64,000 bases of DNA, taken from positions 1,798,001 to 1,862,000 of the forward strand of contig JAESUZ010004534.1 of the NCBI GenBank assembly GCA_017311185.1, in the 5' to 3' direction. Origin of the DNA: Proteles cristata cristata (lineage: Eukaryota > Chordata > Mammalia > Carnivora > Hyaenidae). Positions 11,301 to 24,550 of the stretch are shown here, piece by piece. A program made the translations under genes and the position numbers. Position 1 is the stretch's first letter; each line of letters opens with the position of its first letter. The notes beneath the pieces were generated by a model. That model made no database searches and was not told where the DNA came from. It worked only from the letters and a program-made list of their open reading frames with translations.

Positions 11301-13869
11301 TGGTTCTAGATAACGTATTCCTGGGTGGTGGGAAGACATTCATTTGTTGGTGAATGTGAAGTTGGTTCTTGGGATCATCACTTACTTTTTTAAACTAATA
11401 GAGACAACACCTGTTCACTGGCTATATTTAGGAATGAGGATCCTACTGACTGTTTCATGGACTTTATGAGGATATTCATGTATGAGCCTCTGGGGCTGCC
11501 GCCCCTGCAGATGCCCCAAGTTGGTCCACAGGCATTCTAAACATTCTGCACATCTCATCTACCACCCCTCCCCCACCCTCTCACCAACTCTCTGTGTGTG
11601 CCTTTGAGGGCAGTGAGTGTGAGCTTATGCAGACATGTGTAGAAAACCCAGTGCTGTAGGATTGGGAGGAGGATGCACAAACTTAAGCATACAGCACAAT
11701 CCTAGGAAAAGAAAATAGGAAGCTGTCAGTACCTAATCTGGCTTTACAGGTTTGAGAAAGAGGTTAACAATTTTAAGAATTCCCTCTCAAGAGGGAATAA
11801 GAAGTGTGGAGCAGGTGTGTCTACAGAAAAGCTATAAGGTAGCCTAAGGATCCTGAGCAGGGCTGACAGAAGAAATTGCTCTCCTAAATGCAGTTAGTAG
11901 AGTAGAGGAGGTGACTCCTTCTTCACATGTGAAGACAACACTGGAAAACATTAAGAAGCATGAAAAACTAAGGGCACCACCAAAAGAATACAATAATTTT
12001 CTAGTAACTGATCCCAAAGAAATGGAGATCTGTGATTTCCATGATAAAGAATTCAGTATAGTTGTTTTAAGGCACCTCAGAGATTTATAAGAAAACAAAG
12101 ACAATTAAATCAGGAAAATAATATACAAACTAAATGGGCAGTGTAAATCATAGAAATCATTAAAAAAGAACCAAACAGCAACTCTGGATCTGAAGAATAC
12201 AAGGAATGAAATGGGGGTGGGTGGGTGGAGGTAGCAACCAGAAGAAAGAATCTGTGAGATTGATTACAGGTCATTTAAAACAACCAGTTAGAGGAGAACA
12301 AATTTTAAAAAGAATGAAAAAGAGTGACTAAAGCCTCTGTAGTCTATGGGACACCATCAAGTGAAACAATGCATGTATTACTGGAGTCTCAGAAGGAGAA
12401 TAAAGGGGGAAAGAGGCAGAAAGCATATTTAAAGAAATACTGGTTGAGAACTTTCCAAATCTGCAGAGAGATTTGGATATCCAAGTTCATGAAATTCAAG
12501 GTACCCCCCCCCAAACTTTAACCCCAAAATATCTTCTTCAAGACGCATTATAATAAAACTGTCTAAAATCAGAGACAAGAAAATAGTTTTGAAAGCAGCA
12601 AGAGAAAATATTATTCACACAGAAGGGAACACCTATATCAGTAGAACCCCAAGAAACCTTTCAGGATAAGAGAGAGTAGATGATATATTCAAAATGCTTA
12701 AGGAAAAAACTGCCAACCAGAGATTTTTTTTCCCTTTATTTCCCTCCAAACCAGGTAAAGCTGTCTTTTATAAAGGAAGTTCTGTAGTCCCAGACAAGCA
12801 AAAGCTGAGGGAGTTCATCACCACTAGACCTGACTTAACAAGAAATGCAGAAAGGAATTCTTGAAGTTGAAATGAAAGAACACTAATTTTTAAATTTTTT
12901 TACTTTTTAGAAAATTTCTTAATCTTATGAATATGATTTATTGTCAGAAGGACACTACTTAGAAACATCAATATATGAGGATATAAAATATACTGTTAAA
13001 AGTAAGTACATAGTTCTAATTCAGAAGACTGTAATACTATAATATGATGGTGTTAACAACTCTGGTACAAAGGTTTAAGGACAGAAGTACAACATAAAAA
13101 GTAGTAAATTGTGAAATCAATAATATTAAATGTGGAGAAAGGAGTAAAAGGATACAGTTCTTTTTATGTGACTGAAGTTATCATAAGCTTAAAATAAATT
13201 GTTATAAGTAAAGGATATTTTATATCAGTCACATGGTAACCACAAAGCAAAAACCTACAGATTCGCAAAGATAAAGAGATGGGAATCAAAGCATACCACT
13301 ATGGAAAAATCATCAATTCACAAAGGAAGGCAGGAAGAGAGGAAGAAAGAAATGGGAACTATAAAAAATAATAATTGATGGCATTAGTAAGTCAGCAAAT
13401 AGTTACTCTAACTAAATGGATTGACTTCTCCCAAGATAAGACAGAGAGTGGCTGAATAAAAAAATGAACAAACAAACAAACACCCTGTGTATGTTGCTTA
13501 CAAGATAGTAGCTTCAGCTTTAAGGACAATAGGCCTAAAGTGAAGGGATGGATAAAAAAATAAGTCAAGAAAATGGAAAATAAAATAGGGTAAGAGTAGC
13601 TATAACTTTATCAGACAAAATAGATTTTCAGTCAAAACCTGTAACAAGAGAAAAGAAGGTCATCATATAGTGAATGATAAAGGAGTCAATTCATCAACAA
13701 TATGATACTAGTAGAGGATTTCTGTACCTAATTTTCAAAATGGATAGATCATCAGACAGAAAATCAATATGGAAACATTAGGTTAGAACTATTCTTAAGA
13801 CCAAATGAACTTAATAGACATTGTAGAACATTCCATCCAAAAGCAGAATACACATTCTTTCGAAATGCA

Positions 13870-14060
13870 CACATTCTACAGGATATATATTATATATGTA
13901 TAACATATATATTTAACAAATCTGATATATATTAATATTTGTTATTATATTTAACAATTATATTAATGATTATTTATATTAACTTATATCATAGCACAAT
14001 AATTCATATTAAATTAATGTTTATAAATTAAGATATAATATATATCTTAAGTTTAAGAAG
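13870..14060. repeat. AT-rich low-complexity tract
   Basis: About 190 bp of almost pure A/T with alternating TATATA and TTAATAT motifs, inside the ancient L1. Probably degenerate microsatellite expansion. Confidence 0.7.
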
Positions 14061-14215
14061 ATTGATACGACATCATGTATCTTTTCTGGCCACAATGGCA
14101 TGACTAGAAATTAATGACAGGAAGAAAGATGGAAAATTTACAAGTATGTCAAAATTAAACAACATACTTCTGGGCAATCAATGAGCCAAAGAAGAAAGTA
14201 AAAAGAAATTACAGT

Positions 14216-14422
14216 GAGTACCTGGATGACTCAGTCAGATTGAAAACGTCCTCACTCTTAATTTGGCTCAGATCATGATCTCATGGTTTATGAGATCGAG
14301 CTCTTGTTGGCTCGGGATTCTCTCTCTCTCTCTCCCTCTGTCTCTGTCTCTCTCAAGCTTGCGTGCACACTTTCTCCTTCTCTTTCTCTCTTGAAATAAA
14401 AAAATAAACATTTAAAAAAATA
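14216..14422 (+). mobile_element. Old CAN-SINE, forward
   Basis: The head 'tacctggatgactcagtcag' and the 'ggctcagatcatgatctcatgg' core are recognisable, followed by a (TC)n-rich body and an aaataaaaaaataaac tail. Inserted in the ancient L1. No clear TSD. Confidence 0.8.
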
Positions 14423-16719
14423 TAAGGGAAATAAACAATAAACAAATGATAAATGGAAACACATTAAGAAAATGGAAGGATCTCAAATGAACACCCTGAT
14501 TTTGCATCTTAAGGAACTGGAAAAAAAGAACCAAACCTAAAGTTAGCAGAAGGAAGGGAAAGGCAAAGATCAGAGCAGAAATAATGAATATAAGATATTC
14601 ATATTATATCATTAACAATATATACATTCATATTCATATCATTATTCATATTCAGAATGATGAATTAGAGACAAAAAACAATAGATAAATGAAGATCTGT
14701 GTTTTTGAAAATGTAAACAAAATTGATATATGATTAGCTGGACTAAGGAAAAAGAGAATCAAATGAAATCAGAAGTAAAAGATGAGTCACTATAAACGAT
14801 TCTGCAGAAATGCATAGGGTCATAAAAACTATTAAAATCGTATGCCAAAAATTTGGATAACCTAGAAGAAATGGGTAAATTCCTAGAAACATACAGCCTC
14901 GCATGACTGCATCATGGAGAAATGGAAAATCTGAATATTTCCACTACCCATACACAAAAGGAAACTATGTGAAATGATGGGTATGTTAATTAACCAAATT
15001 GTGGTGATCATTTGTAAAGTATATGTAAGTCAAATAATATACACTATTAATATATGTAATTTTGTCAGTTATACCACAATAACGTTGGAAAAAGGTTAAT
15101 AATATAACCTTCCACCTTCAGATACTGGTAAGAGAAGAACCAATTAAATCTCTACAAACAGAAAAAAAGAAGTAATAAAACTTAGAATGGAAATTCATGA
15201 AATCAAAGGAGAAAAATAGAGAATATCAGTTAACCAAACTTGGTTCTTTGAAAGATGAACAAAACTGAAAAAAATATTTAGCTAAACTTACAAAGAAAAA
15301 AGTGGGAATTCTCACATTTCTAAAATCAAGAATGAAGAGAATACATTACTAACAACTTTACAAATAATAAAAGGTTATAAATTAATGCTGTGAACAACTC
15401 TATGTCAACATATTAGATAATTTAAATAACATAGACAAGTTCCTAGAAAGACACAAACTAATGAAATTTATACAAGAAGAAATATAAAATCTGAATGCAT
15501 CTTCATCAAGTAGAGATTAAATTTGTAACTAAAAATTTTCCTTCAAAGAAAAGCTCAGCCAAGATTTTCTAGTCAGTCTTACTGAATATTTAAAGAATAA
15601 TTAAAACTAACTCTTCAAAAACTCTTCCAAAAATAGAAGAGAGAATGCATTTAGTTTCATTCTGTGAGGCCAGTATTACCCTGATACCAAAATCAGACAA
15701 ACACAAAAAATAAAGATATAATCCAATATCTCCTATGATTTTAGGAAAAAAGTCGTCAACAAATAGTAGCAAACCAAACTTGGAAACAATTAATATAATT
15801 ATATACCATATCCAAGTGGGGGTGTATCACAGGAATGCAAGATTAGTGTCTGAAAATCACAGTACATTAATGTAATAAATGAATAGAATAAAGGATATAT
15901 TAAATGATAATTTTAACAGTCACCAAAAAATCTTTGACTAACTCTAATACATTTCTGTGAAAAAACATTTATTAAACTAGAAATTAATAAAATCCTTAAC
16001 CCTAAAGGGCATCTGTGAAAGTCTGAAAGCTTAAAACATGCCGAATGATGAAATTGAATGCATAAGATCAGGAACAAGGTAAGGATGTCCACATTCACCA
16101 CTCCTGTTCAGCATTGCACTGGAGATTCTAGCCAGGGCAATTAGGCAAGAAAAGATAATGTTATTCCAATTAGGAAGGAAGAATTAAAATTAGCAGATGT
16201 GTGTTCTAGTATATACAAAATACCAAAGAATACACTAAAAACCTAAAAAAAAAATTAATGATTTTAGCAAAGTTATAGGATACAAGATCTATATGCAAAA
16301 ATAAACTACACATCTATAAGTTAGCAATAGACAATTCTAAAATTAATGAACAATAGCATCAACATTTACCATAATCGAAAAGAAAAAATGTAGGAATAAA
16401 TTTAACTGAAGAGGTGCAAGATTTGTACACTGAAAACTACAAAAAATTGCTAAAAGAAATTAAAGAAGACCTACACTAATGGAAGTATATCATATTGATG
16501 GATTATAAATCTTAATATTTTTAAAATGACAACACTTCACAAGTTGTTCTACATATGGCAAATTCATCACACTCCCTACCGAACTAAAGATGTACAACTA
16601 TCTTTTTTGCAGAAACAGAGAAGACAGTCCTAAAATTTATATAGAAATGCAAGCACCCCAAAATAACCAAAATAATCTTAAGAAAGAAGAAAAATGTAGG
16701 AATCACACTTCTTGATTTC

Positions 16720-16927
16720 TTTTTTTTTATGTCTTTATTTTATTTTGAAAGACAGAGACAGAAAAAAAAATGGGGGAGGGGCAGAGAGAGAGGAACACAG
16801 TATCTGAAGTAGGCTCCAGGCTCTGAGCTGTCAGCACAAAACCCGACATGGGGCTCAAGCCCACAAACCATGAGATCATGACCTGAGCCGAAGTCGGACG
16901 CTTAACCGACTGAGCCACTAAGGTGTC
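16720..16927 (-). mobile_element. CAN-SINE, reverse
   Basis: T-rich tail at the left and a reversed tRNA head at the right (gcttaaccgactgagccac). The target is the ancient L1 sequence 'cacacttcctgatttcaaa'; a short TSD (c[t]tgatttc, 16711-16719; cctgatttc, 16928-16936) is visible with one change. Confidence 0.88.
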
Positions 16928-17412
16928 CCTGATTTCAAAGTTTAGTATAAAAGTAGTATATGAAGACAGTATGATACTGATATAAGAATAGACATATAGA
17001 TCAAATATTATATAATTAAATATCCAGAAATGAAACCTCACATAAAGTCAGTAAATTTACAACACGGGTGTCAAGACAACTTATTCTAGGAAAGAATGGT
17101 GCTGGAACAACTGAATGTCACATGCAAAATAACAAAGATGGGTCTGTTTTTTGCACCATACACAACAATTAACTTCAAGTAAATCAAAGTCCTTAATATA
17201 AGAGCTACACCTCACAAAACCTTTGAAGAAATACTAGGAGTGCATCTTAGTAATCTGAAATTAAGCAAACCTTCTGATATCTGATCACAAAGCCAAAATG
17301 ACAAAAGATAAAAATTGATAGACTATAGCAATATTAAAAACTTGTACTTCAAAGGAAATCATTAAGAAAGGGAGGAGATAACCCACAGAATGAAAGAAAA
17401 TATTTCTTAAAT

Positions 17413-17420
17413 GTTTATTT

Positions 17421-17467
<47 letters not shown>
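17413..17467. repeat. (GA)n microsatellite
   Basis: Over 20 uninterrupted GA units inside the body of the split SINE. It is an expansion of the element's normal GA-rich (reverse strand TC) segment. Confidence 0.95.
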
Positions 17468-17468
<1 letters not shown>

Positions 17469-17773
17469 AAGCAGGGGTACAGAGGATCCAAACACAATTT
17501 GTATTGACAGCAGAGAGCCCCATGTGGGTCTCATCTCATGAGATCATGACCTGAGATGGAGTCAGACTTTTTTTTTTAACAGATAGTTTATTGTCAAGTT
17601 GGTTTCCATATAACACACGGTGCTCATCCCCACAAGTGCCCTCCTCCATGCCCATCACCACCCTCCCCCACCCAAACCCATGAGTCCTCAGAGAGCATTC
17701 AAGAGTCTCTCATGGTTTGCCTCTCTCCCTTTCCCCCACCATTTCTCCCCTTCTTCTCCCCTGTGGTCCTCCG

Positions 17774-20700
17774 TTAAGTTCCTCCCAATCCTCCTATACG
17801 TGCAAACATGATATTTGTCCTTTTCTGCCTGACTTATTTTGCTCAGCATAACACCATAAAGGTCCATCCACGTTGCTACACATGGCCAGATTTCATACTT
17901 TCTCATTGCCATGTAGTATTCCATTGTATAGATAAACCACATCTTCTTGATCCATTCATCCGTTGATGGACACTTAGGCTCTTTCCATGTTTTGGCAATT
18001 GTTGAGAGTGCTGCTATGAACATTGGGGTACATGTGCTCCTATGCATCAGCATTTCTGTATCTCTTGGGTAAATTCCTAGCAGTGCTATTGCTGGGTCAT
18101 AGGGGAGTTCTATTGTTAATTTTTTGAGGAACCTCCACACTGATTTCCAGAGGGGCTGTACCCATTTACATTCCCACCAACAATGTAGGAGGGTGCCCGT
18201 TTCTCCACATCCTCGCCAGCATCTAGAGTTCTCTGATTTGCTCATTTTACCCACTCTGACCTGCGTGAGGTGGTATCTCAGGGTGGTTTTGATTTGTATT
18301 TCCCTGATGAGGAGAAATGCTGAGCATCGTTTCATGTGTCTGTTGGCCATCTGGATGTCCTCTTTGGAGAAGTGTCTGTTCATTCTTCTGCCCATTTCTT
18401 CACTGGGTTGTTTGTTTCTTGGGCGTGGAGTTTTGTGAGATCCTTATAGATTTTGGATATTAACCCTTTATCTGATATGTCATTTGCAACTATCTTTTCC
18501 CATTCCGTTGGTTGCCTGTTAGTTTTGTGGAATGTTTTCTTTGCTGTGCAGAAGCTTTTAATCATGATGAGGTCCAAATTGTTTATTTTTGCTCTTGATT
18601 CCCTTGCTTTTGGGGATGTGTCAAGTAAGAAGTTGCCACGGTGGAGATCAAGGAGGTTGTGTCCTGCTTTCTCCTGTAGAGTGTTGATAGTTTCCTGTCT
18701 CACATTCAGGTCCTTTATCCATTTTGAGTTTATTTTTGTGCATGGTGTGAGAAAATGCTCTGGTTTCATTCTTCTGCTTGTTGCTGTCCAGTTCTCCCAA
18801 CACCATCTGTTAAAAAGGCTGTCTTTTTTCCGTTGGATATTCTTTCCTGCTTTGTCAAAGATGAGTTGGCTGTATACTTTTGGGTCCACTTCTGAGTTCT
18901 CAATTCTGTTCCATTGGTCTATGTGTCTGTTTTTGTGCCACTACCATACTGTCTTGATGATGACAGCTTTGTAGTAGAGGCTAAGGTCTGGGATGGTGAT
19001 ACTTCCCGTTTTGGTTTTATTCTTTAGTATTACTTTGGCTATTCAGGGTCTTTTGTGGTTCCATACAAATTTTAGGATAGTTTGTTCTAGTTTTGAGAAG
19101 TATGCTGGTGCAATTTTGATTGGAATTGCATTGAATGTGTAGATTGCTTTGGGTAGTAATGACATCTTAACTATATTTATTCTTCCTACCCATGAGCATG
19201 GAATGTTTTTCCATTTCTTTGTGTCTTCTTCAATTTCCTTCATAAGTTTTCTATAGTTTTCATCATACAGATCTCTTTATCCTTGGTTAGTTTATTCCGA
19301 GGTATTTTATGGTTTTTTGTGCAATTGTGAATGGGATCAGTTTCTTGATTTCTCTTTCTGTTGCTTCATTGTTGGTGTATAAAAATGCAACCGATTTCTG
19401 TACGTTGATTTTGTACCCTGCAACTTGGCTGAATTCTTGGATCAGTTCTAGTAGGCTTCTGGTGGAGTCTGTCGGGTTTTCTATGTAGAGTATCATGTCA
19501 TCTGTGAAGAGTGAAAGTTTGACTTCCTCTTTGCCAATTCTGATGCCTTTGATTTCCTTTTGGTGTCTGATGGCTGATGCTAGGACTTCTAGCACTATGT
19601 TAAACAGCAGTGGTGAGAGTGGACATCCCTGTCATGTTCCTGATCTCAGGGGGAAAGCTCTGAGTTTTTCCCCGTTGAGGATGATGTTAGCTGAAGGCTT
19701 CTCATAGATGGCTTTGATGATGTTTGAGTAGGTTCCTTCTATCCCGACATTCCCTAGAGTTTTAATTAAGAAGGGATGCTGTATTTTGTCAAATGCTTTT
19801 TCTGCATCTATTGACAGGATCATATGGTTTTTATCTTTTCTTTTGTTGATATGATGCATCACATTGATTGATTTGCGAATGTTGAACCAGCCCTGTAACC
19901 CAGGATTGAATCCCACTTGATCTTGGTGGATGATTCTTTTTATGTCCTGCTGGATTCGATTTGCCAGGATCTTGTTGAGGATTTTTGCATCCATAATCAT
20001 CAAGGATATTGGCCTGTAGTTCTCTTTTTTTTTTTTACAGGGTCTCTGTCTGGCTTGGGAATCAGAGTGATGCTGGCTTCATAAAATGAGTCCGAGAGTT
20101 TTCCTTCCCTTTCTATTTTTTGGAATAGCTTGAGAAGAATTGGGATTAATTCTGTTTTAAATGTCTGGTATAATTCCCCAGGGAAGCCATCAGGTCCAGG
20201 GCTCTTATTTGTTGGGAGATTTTTGATCACTGATTCGATGTCTTCACTCGTTATGGGTCTGTTCAGGTTTTCTATTTCTTCCCGTGTGAATTTTGGTAGT
20301 GAGTGTGTGTTTAGGAATTTGTCCATTTCTTCTTATTTGTCCAATTTGTTGGCATATAATTTTTCATAGTATTCCCTGATAATTGCTTGTATTTCTGAGG
20401 GGTTGGTTGTAATAAGTCCATTTTCATTCATAATTTTGTCTATTTGGGTGCTCTCTCTTTTCTTTTTGAGAAGCCTGACTAGAGGTTTGTCAATTTTGTT
20501 TATTTTTTCAAAAAGCCAACTCTTGGTTTCATGGATTTGTTCAATTGTTTCTTTGGTCTCTATGTTGTTGATTTCTGCTCTAATTTTTACTCTTTCTCTT
20601 CTTCTACTGGGTTTAGGGCGTTCTTGTTGCTCTGCCTCTAGTTCCTTTAGATGAGCTGTTAGATTTTGGACTTACGCTTTTTCTAATCTCTTGAAATAGG

Positions 20701-21866
20701 CCTGGAGAGCAATGTACTTTCCTCTTAGGACTGCCTTTGCCGCATCTCATAGATTTTGGATTGTTGTGTTTTCATTTTCATTTGTTTCCATATATTTTTA
20801 AATTTCATCTCTAATTGCCTGATTGGCCCATTCATTCTTTAGTAGGGTGTTCTTTAACCTCCATGTTTTTGGAGGTTTTCCAGACTTCTTCCTGTGATTG
20901 ATTTCAAGTTTCAAAGCATTATGATCTGACAGTGTGCATGGTTTGATCTCAATTCTTTTATATTTATTGAGGGCTGCTTTATGTCCCAGTATGTGATCTA
21001 TCTTGGAGAATGTGCCATGCGCACTTGAGAAGAAAGTAAATTGCCTGGTCTCAGGGTAAAGTTCTAAATATATCCATCTGGTCCAATGTGCCTTTCAAGT
21101 CCATTATTTCTGTAGTGATTTTCTGTCTGACTGACCTTTCCATTGCTATAAGCAGAGTATTAAAGTCCCCTGCTATTAGCACAGTCTTATCTGTAAGCTT
21201 GTTTCTGTTTGTGATTAATTGTTTTAGATATTTAGGTGCTTCCATATTCGGTGCATAGACATTTATGATAGTTCTTCCTTTTTTTTTTTTTTTTTAATTT
21301 TTACTGTTTTATTTATTTATTCATTTTTTGAGAGAAAGAAAGACAGCATGAGCAGGGTAGGGACAGAGAGAGAGGGAGACACAGAATCTGAAGACAGCCT
21401 CCATGCTCTGAGCTAGCTGTCAGCACAGAGCCCGACGTGGGGCTTGAACCCAGAAACCGTGAGATCATGACCTGAGCCAAAGTGGGACACTTAACCAACT
21501 GAGCCACCAAGGCGCCCCAATAGTTAGTTCTTCCTGATGGATGGACCGTGTAATTATTATGTAGTGCCCTTCTTCATCTCTTGTTATTGTCTTTAATTTA
21601 AAGTCCAGTTTGTCTGATATAAGTATAGCTACTCAGGCTTTCTTTTGATTTCCTGTAGCATGATATACATTTCTCCATCCCCTTACTTTTAATCTGAAGG
21701 TATATTCCAGTCTAAAATGAGTTTCTTGTAGACAGCGTATAGATGGATTTTGTTTTTTTATCCATTCTGCTACCCTATGTCTTTTGATTGGAGCCTTCAG
21801 CCCATTTACATTCAGTGTTATTGAAATATGTGGGTTTAGAGTCTTTGTATCTTTTGTAGGGTTCAT
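17774..21866 (-). pseudogene. L1-A ORF2 (endonuclease-reverse transcriptase), disrupted
   Basis: The start Met at 21866 opens the endonuclease domain (NVNGL near residue 19, then CLQETHF near residue 46). The block [10 protein letters not shown] (near 20200), AFDKIQHPF (near 19795), the RT catalytic box (19497-19508), the zinc-knuckle and the normal C-terminal block follow, ending at TAA 17774-17776. The intact family protein is about 1275 residues. Here the frame is broken into at least ten pieces and split by a SINE near residue 195. The catalytic box reads FTDD instead of FADD. In intact L1 this protein nicks DNA and reverse-transcribes L1 RNA; this copy cannot. Extra frameshift near the C-terminus (after KYHVC) would run past the normal stop. 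Confidence 0.92.
21280..21524 (-). mobile_element. CAN-SINE nested in L1-A ORF2
   Basis: T-tail at 21280-21300, GA-rich body, and a head ending 'gagccaccaaggcgcccc' reversed at the right. An 11-bp TSD (tagttcttcct) lies at 21269-21279 and 21525-21535. The uninterrupted L1-B reads straight through this point (about 45690-45715), confirming the insertion. It post-dates L1-A. Confidence 0.93.
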
Positions 21867-21912
21867 GTTTGTGGTGGTGTCTCTGGAATCTTTCTTCCAT
21901 GCAACATTTCCC

Positions 21913-22801
21913 TCAGAGAGTCCCCCTCAGGATTTCTTGTAGGGCTGGCTTAGTGGTGACAGGTTCTTTCAATTTCTGTTTATTTGGAAAGACTTTTATC
22001 TCTCCTTCTATTTTGAGTGACAGGTTTGCTGGATAGAGGATTCTTGGCTGCATATTTTTACTGTTCATCACATTGAAGATCACCTGCCATTCCTTTCTGG
22101 CCTGCCACGTTTCAGTAGATAGGTCTGTCACCACTCTGATAGGTTTCCCTTTGTATGTTAGGGCCCTTTTCTCCCTAGCTGCTTTCAGAATTCTCTCTTT
22201 GTCCTTATATTTTGCCATTTTTACTATGATATGCTGTGCAGAAGATCAATTCAAGTTACATCTGAGGGGGGTCCTCTGACCCTTTTCTATTTCAATATTT
22301 ACTTCCTTTACCAGGTTGGGGAAGTTTTCTGCTAGACTTGTTCCAGGACACCTTCAATACCTTTCCCTCTCTCTTCCTCTTCTGGGATTCCTATGATAAA
22401 GATATTGTTGCGTTTGACTGTATCGCTGAGCTCTCAAACTCTTCTTTCCTGTTCCTGGATCAGTTCGTCTCTTTTTTTTGTCAGCTTCTTGTTTTTCTAT
22501 AATGGTGTTTTCTAAATCACTTATTCTCCTTTCTGCCTCTTCAATCCGTGCATTTAAGGCCTCTAATTTATTATGTATCTCATTTATCACTTTTTTTAGT
22601 TCTTCATGCCTATTTTTATTTTCCATTTTGTCCATAGCCATGGTTTCTTTGATGTCCCCTATGCTTTTTTCAAGCCTAGCTATTTTATGATTATTATTCT
22701 AAAATCTTGTTTAGTTTGCTGCTTATATCTGTTTTGAGCAGTTCATTAGCTGTCATTTCTTCTTGGAGTTTCTTTGGAGGAGAGCTCTTTTGTTTTGTCA
22801 T
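21913..22801 (-). pseudogene. L1-A ORF1 (RNA-binding chaperone), disrupted
   Basis: The start Met at 22801 begins MTKQKSSPPKK. A coiled-coil segment follows (EELKKVINEIHNKLEALNARIEEAERRISDLE, given here as two runs: EELKKVINEIHNKL and EALNARIEEAERRISDLE). The RRM/C-terminal domain includes ILKAAREKRALTYKGKPIRV and ends at 21913. The protein forms trimers that coat L1 RNA. This copy has an N-terminal stop after about 40 codons, a frame change, the A8 run at 22472-22479 that shifts frame at the coiled-coil/RRM junction, and one further indel before the C-terminal domain. The start and length agree with L1-B. Confidence 0.9.
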
Positions 22802-24550
22802 TTTATTTAGCTTTCTGACTCTTGTTAGATTTAAAAATGTGTTATGCTCTCTGCACCTATGAGTACTGCTGTATCCAGGAAGACTCTTTGACTGTCCAGG
22901 GCCTGTCCTTTCAGAGAGTGTTTTTTGAATGGTATCTCTTGGGTCTCTCTTGTTGGGATATTGGTTATTTTATTTTCCTACTCGTAGTAATCTTTGGGAC
23001 TCTCCACCTTTTGTACTCTGGCTTGTTTCTTGAGGTAGCCCTGGAGAAGAAAACAGACAGACAAACACACAGGGAGCAGGAGCACACAAACGCACAGACA
23101 AATTCAACTAACATGCAAACCAGGAAGGAAAATGAAAAAGTTAAGAGAAAAGACAGGAAGGAGAGCGAATAATAGAGAGTAAAAAATACATAAAAGAGTC
23201 AAAAAGGAGAAAAGAAAAGGTAAAAAGAAGAAAACCGATGGACAAAGAACGGTTTAAAGCATATAACCAGATTACCCAGCTACAGTTAATAAGCCGTGTG
23301 TATGCAGTGCTCGTTGAAGACCATTGAGAAGGAGAGAGAAGACAGGGCGGGGATGAGGCAAAATTGGAAATAGAATGAACAGGTGGGCGGGATAAGAAGC
23401 TTTTTTCAAAGTGCTAAGGGGTGGAATATGGTTGGACAGGTGAGAGAAGGACGCCGGTGTTATCCAGAGAAACTATATAGTCTAATTACTCCTGAGAGAA
23501 AGAGATGAAAATGTCAGTAGGTGTAGAATTTATATCTACAGAATGGACTAGTTGTGACTGTTTAAGCAAGCCGGTGACCAACGTTAATAGGGGCAGTGTT
23601 CAGGGAAAAAGGTTTAAAAAAAAAAAAGGAGGTGTGCCGCTCTCTAGTACGGATGGGCGTGTTGTTATCCAATGTGTCAGGCGGGAGTTCTGCCTTACCG
23701 GTTGTGGTGAGGAGAGTGGCAGTGCACCAGTCCCTTCTTGAACTAAGCGCTGCACCTCGCCTTTTCGGGTGTGTAAACTCCCTTGCTGGATGGGTCGCGC
23801 TCTTTAACCCAGGCCAGCTAGTTTCCAAGTACATCAGCGCGCCTGACTGAAACCACAGCAGCCACAACCTGGCAGGTGATGACCTCAGGGCAATTCCAAG
23901 CCTCTTGCCTAGCCCTGGGGGTGGAGCCGGAAGCCGCTGCTCCCGTTTCTCCAGGTCGGGTTGGTGAGCATGGACAGGGGGCTTGTCTGCAGGGTGTGTC
24001 TGGCCCACTGGAGAGAGGGAAATCAGGTCCCTCTGTGTCTCGTCACCCGAAATACGAACTCGCAGGCAAATCTCCCAGTTTTAAACCCTTCGCCTTCCCT
24101 CTAAAGTTCCAGCCAGCTCGGAGTGTGGAGGTCCGCCCATGGCTCCTCCAGAAATCCAGCCACACTGGGAATACAAAGGAACAAAGGAATGGTGCCCCTG
24201 AGTGCACAGTGGCTCCGGGATGAGTTGGCTTGCAAGCAGCCGCTCCGGAAAGATTTCGCGACCGGGGATTTGGCGCTCACCGTTCTTCTATGCCCCGAGC
24301 AGAGGTTTTTCTGTTTCCCAGCAGCAGGGCCCGTATCTTGAGTAGTTTCAGACTCTCTCTTCCCCTCTCACTCCCCGCAGAGGGGAATCGCCCCATCCCT
24401 CCAGTCTCTGATCCCTGCCTGATTTTATCTTCCCCAGTTCGCACTCAAAGTTAGAAGGCTTTCTCAGTGGATTCTGCATCCTTTCTCTTCCAATCTCTTG
24501 GGTTCTCTAAGGCTTCCTATGGCTTTAGATCTTTTCCGTGTGAGATCTGA
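22802..24550 (-). promoter_or_regulatory. L1-A 5' UTR / internal promoter region
   Basis: About 1.75 kb upstream of ORF1 (read on the minus strand), rich in G/C at its distal end (23700-24450). It aligns along its length with the L1-B 5' UTR. In L1 the 5' UTR carries the internal Pol II promoter. The extreme 5' end, where the initiator/YY1 site lies in L1-B, is missing. CpG sites look partly decayed to TG/CA relative to L1-B. Confidence 0.8.

Larger units (their letters stand above)
17569..24550 (-). mobile_element. L1-A: near-full-length carnivore L1, 5' end slightly truncated
   Basis: Read on the minus strand it has a 5' UTR (24550-22802), ORF1 (22801-21913), ORF2 (21866-17774), and a 3' UTR with an intact AATAAA-type signal and A-tail at 17569. 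A 9-bp duplication (agtcagact) flanks it at 17560-17568 and 24551-24559, inside a SINE. Compared with L1-B it lacks roughly the first 65-70 bp of the 5' UTR, including the predicted YY1-type site. Both ORFs carry several frameshifts and stops, so the copy is inactive. A SINE is nested at 21280-21524. Confidence 0.93.

Noticed and set aside
17413..17467. (GA)n tract as a regulatory GAGA element
   Set aside because: It is the expanded GA-rich body of a SINE.
18124..18974. Long plus-strand frames opposite L1-A ORF2 (18124-18438, 18453-18974)
   Set aside because: They are shadows of the ORF2 coding strand and recur at the same place in L1-B (42669-42881, 42908-43189).
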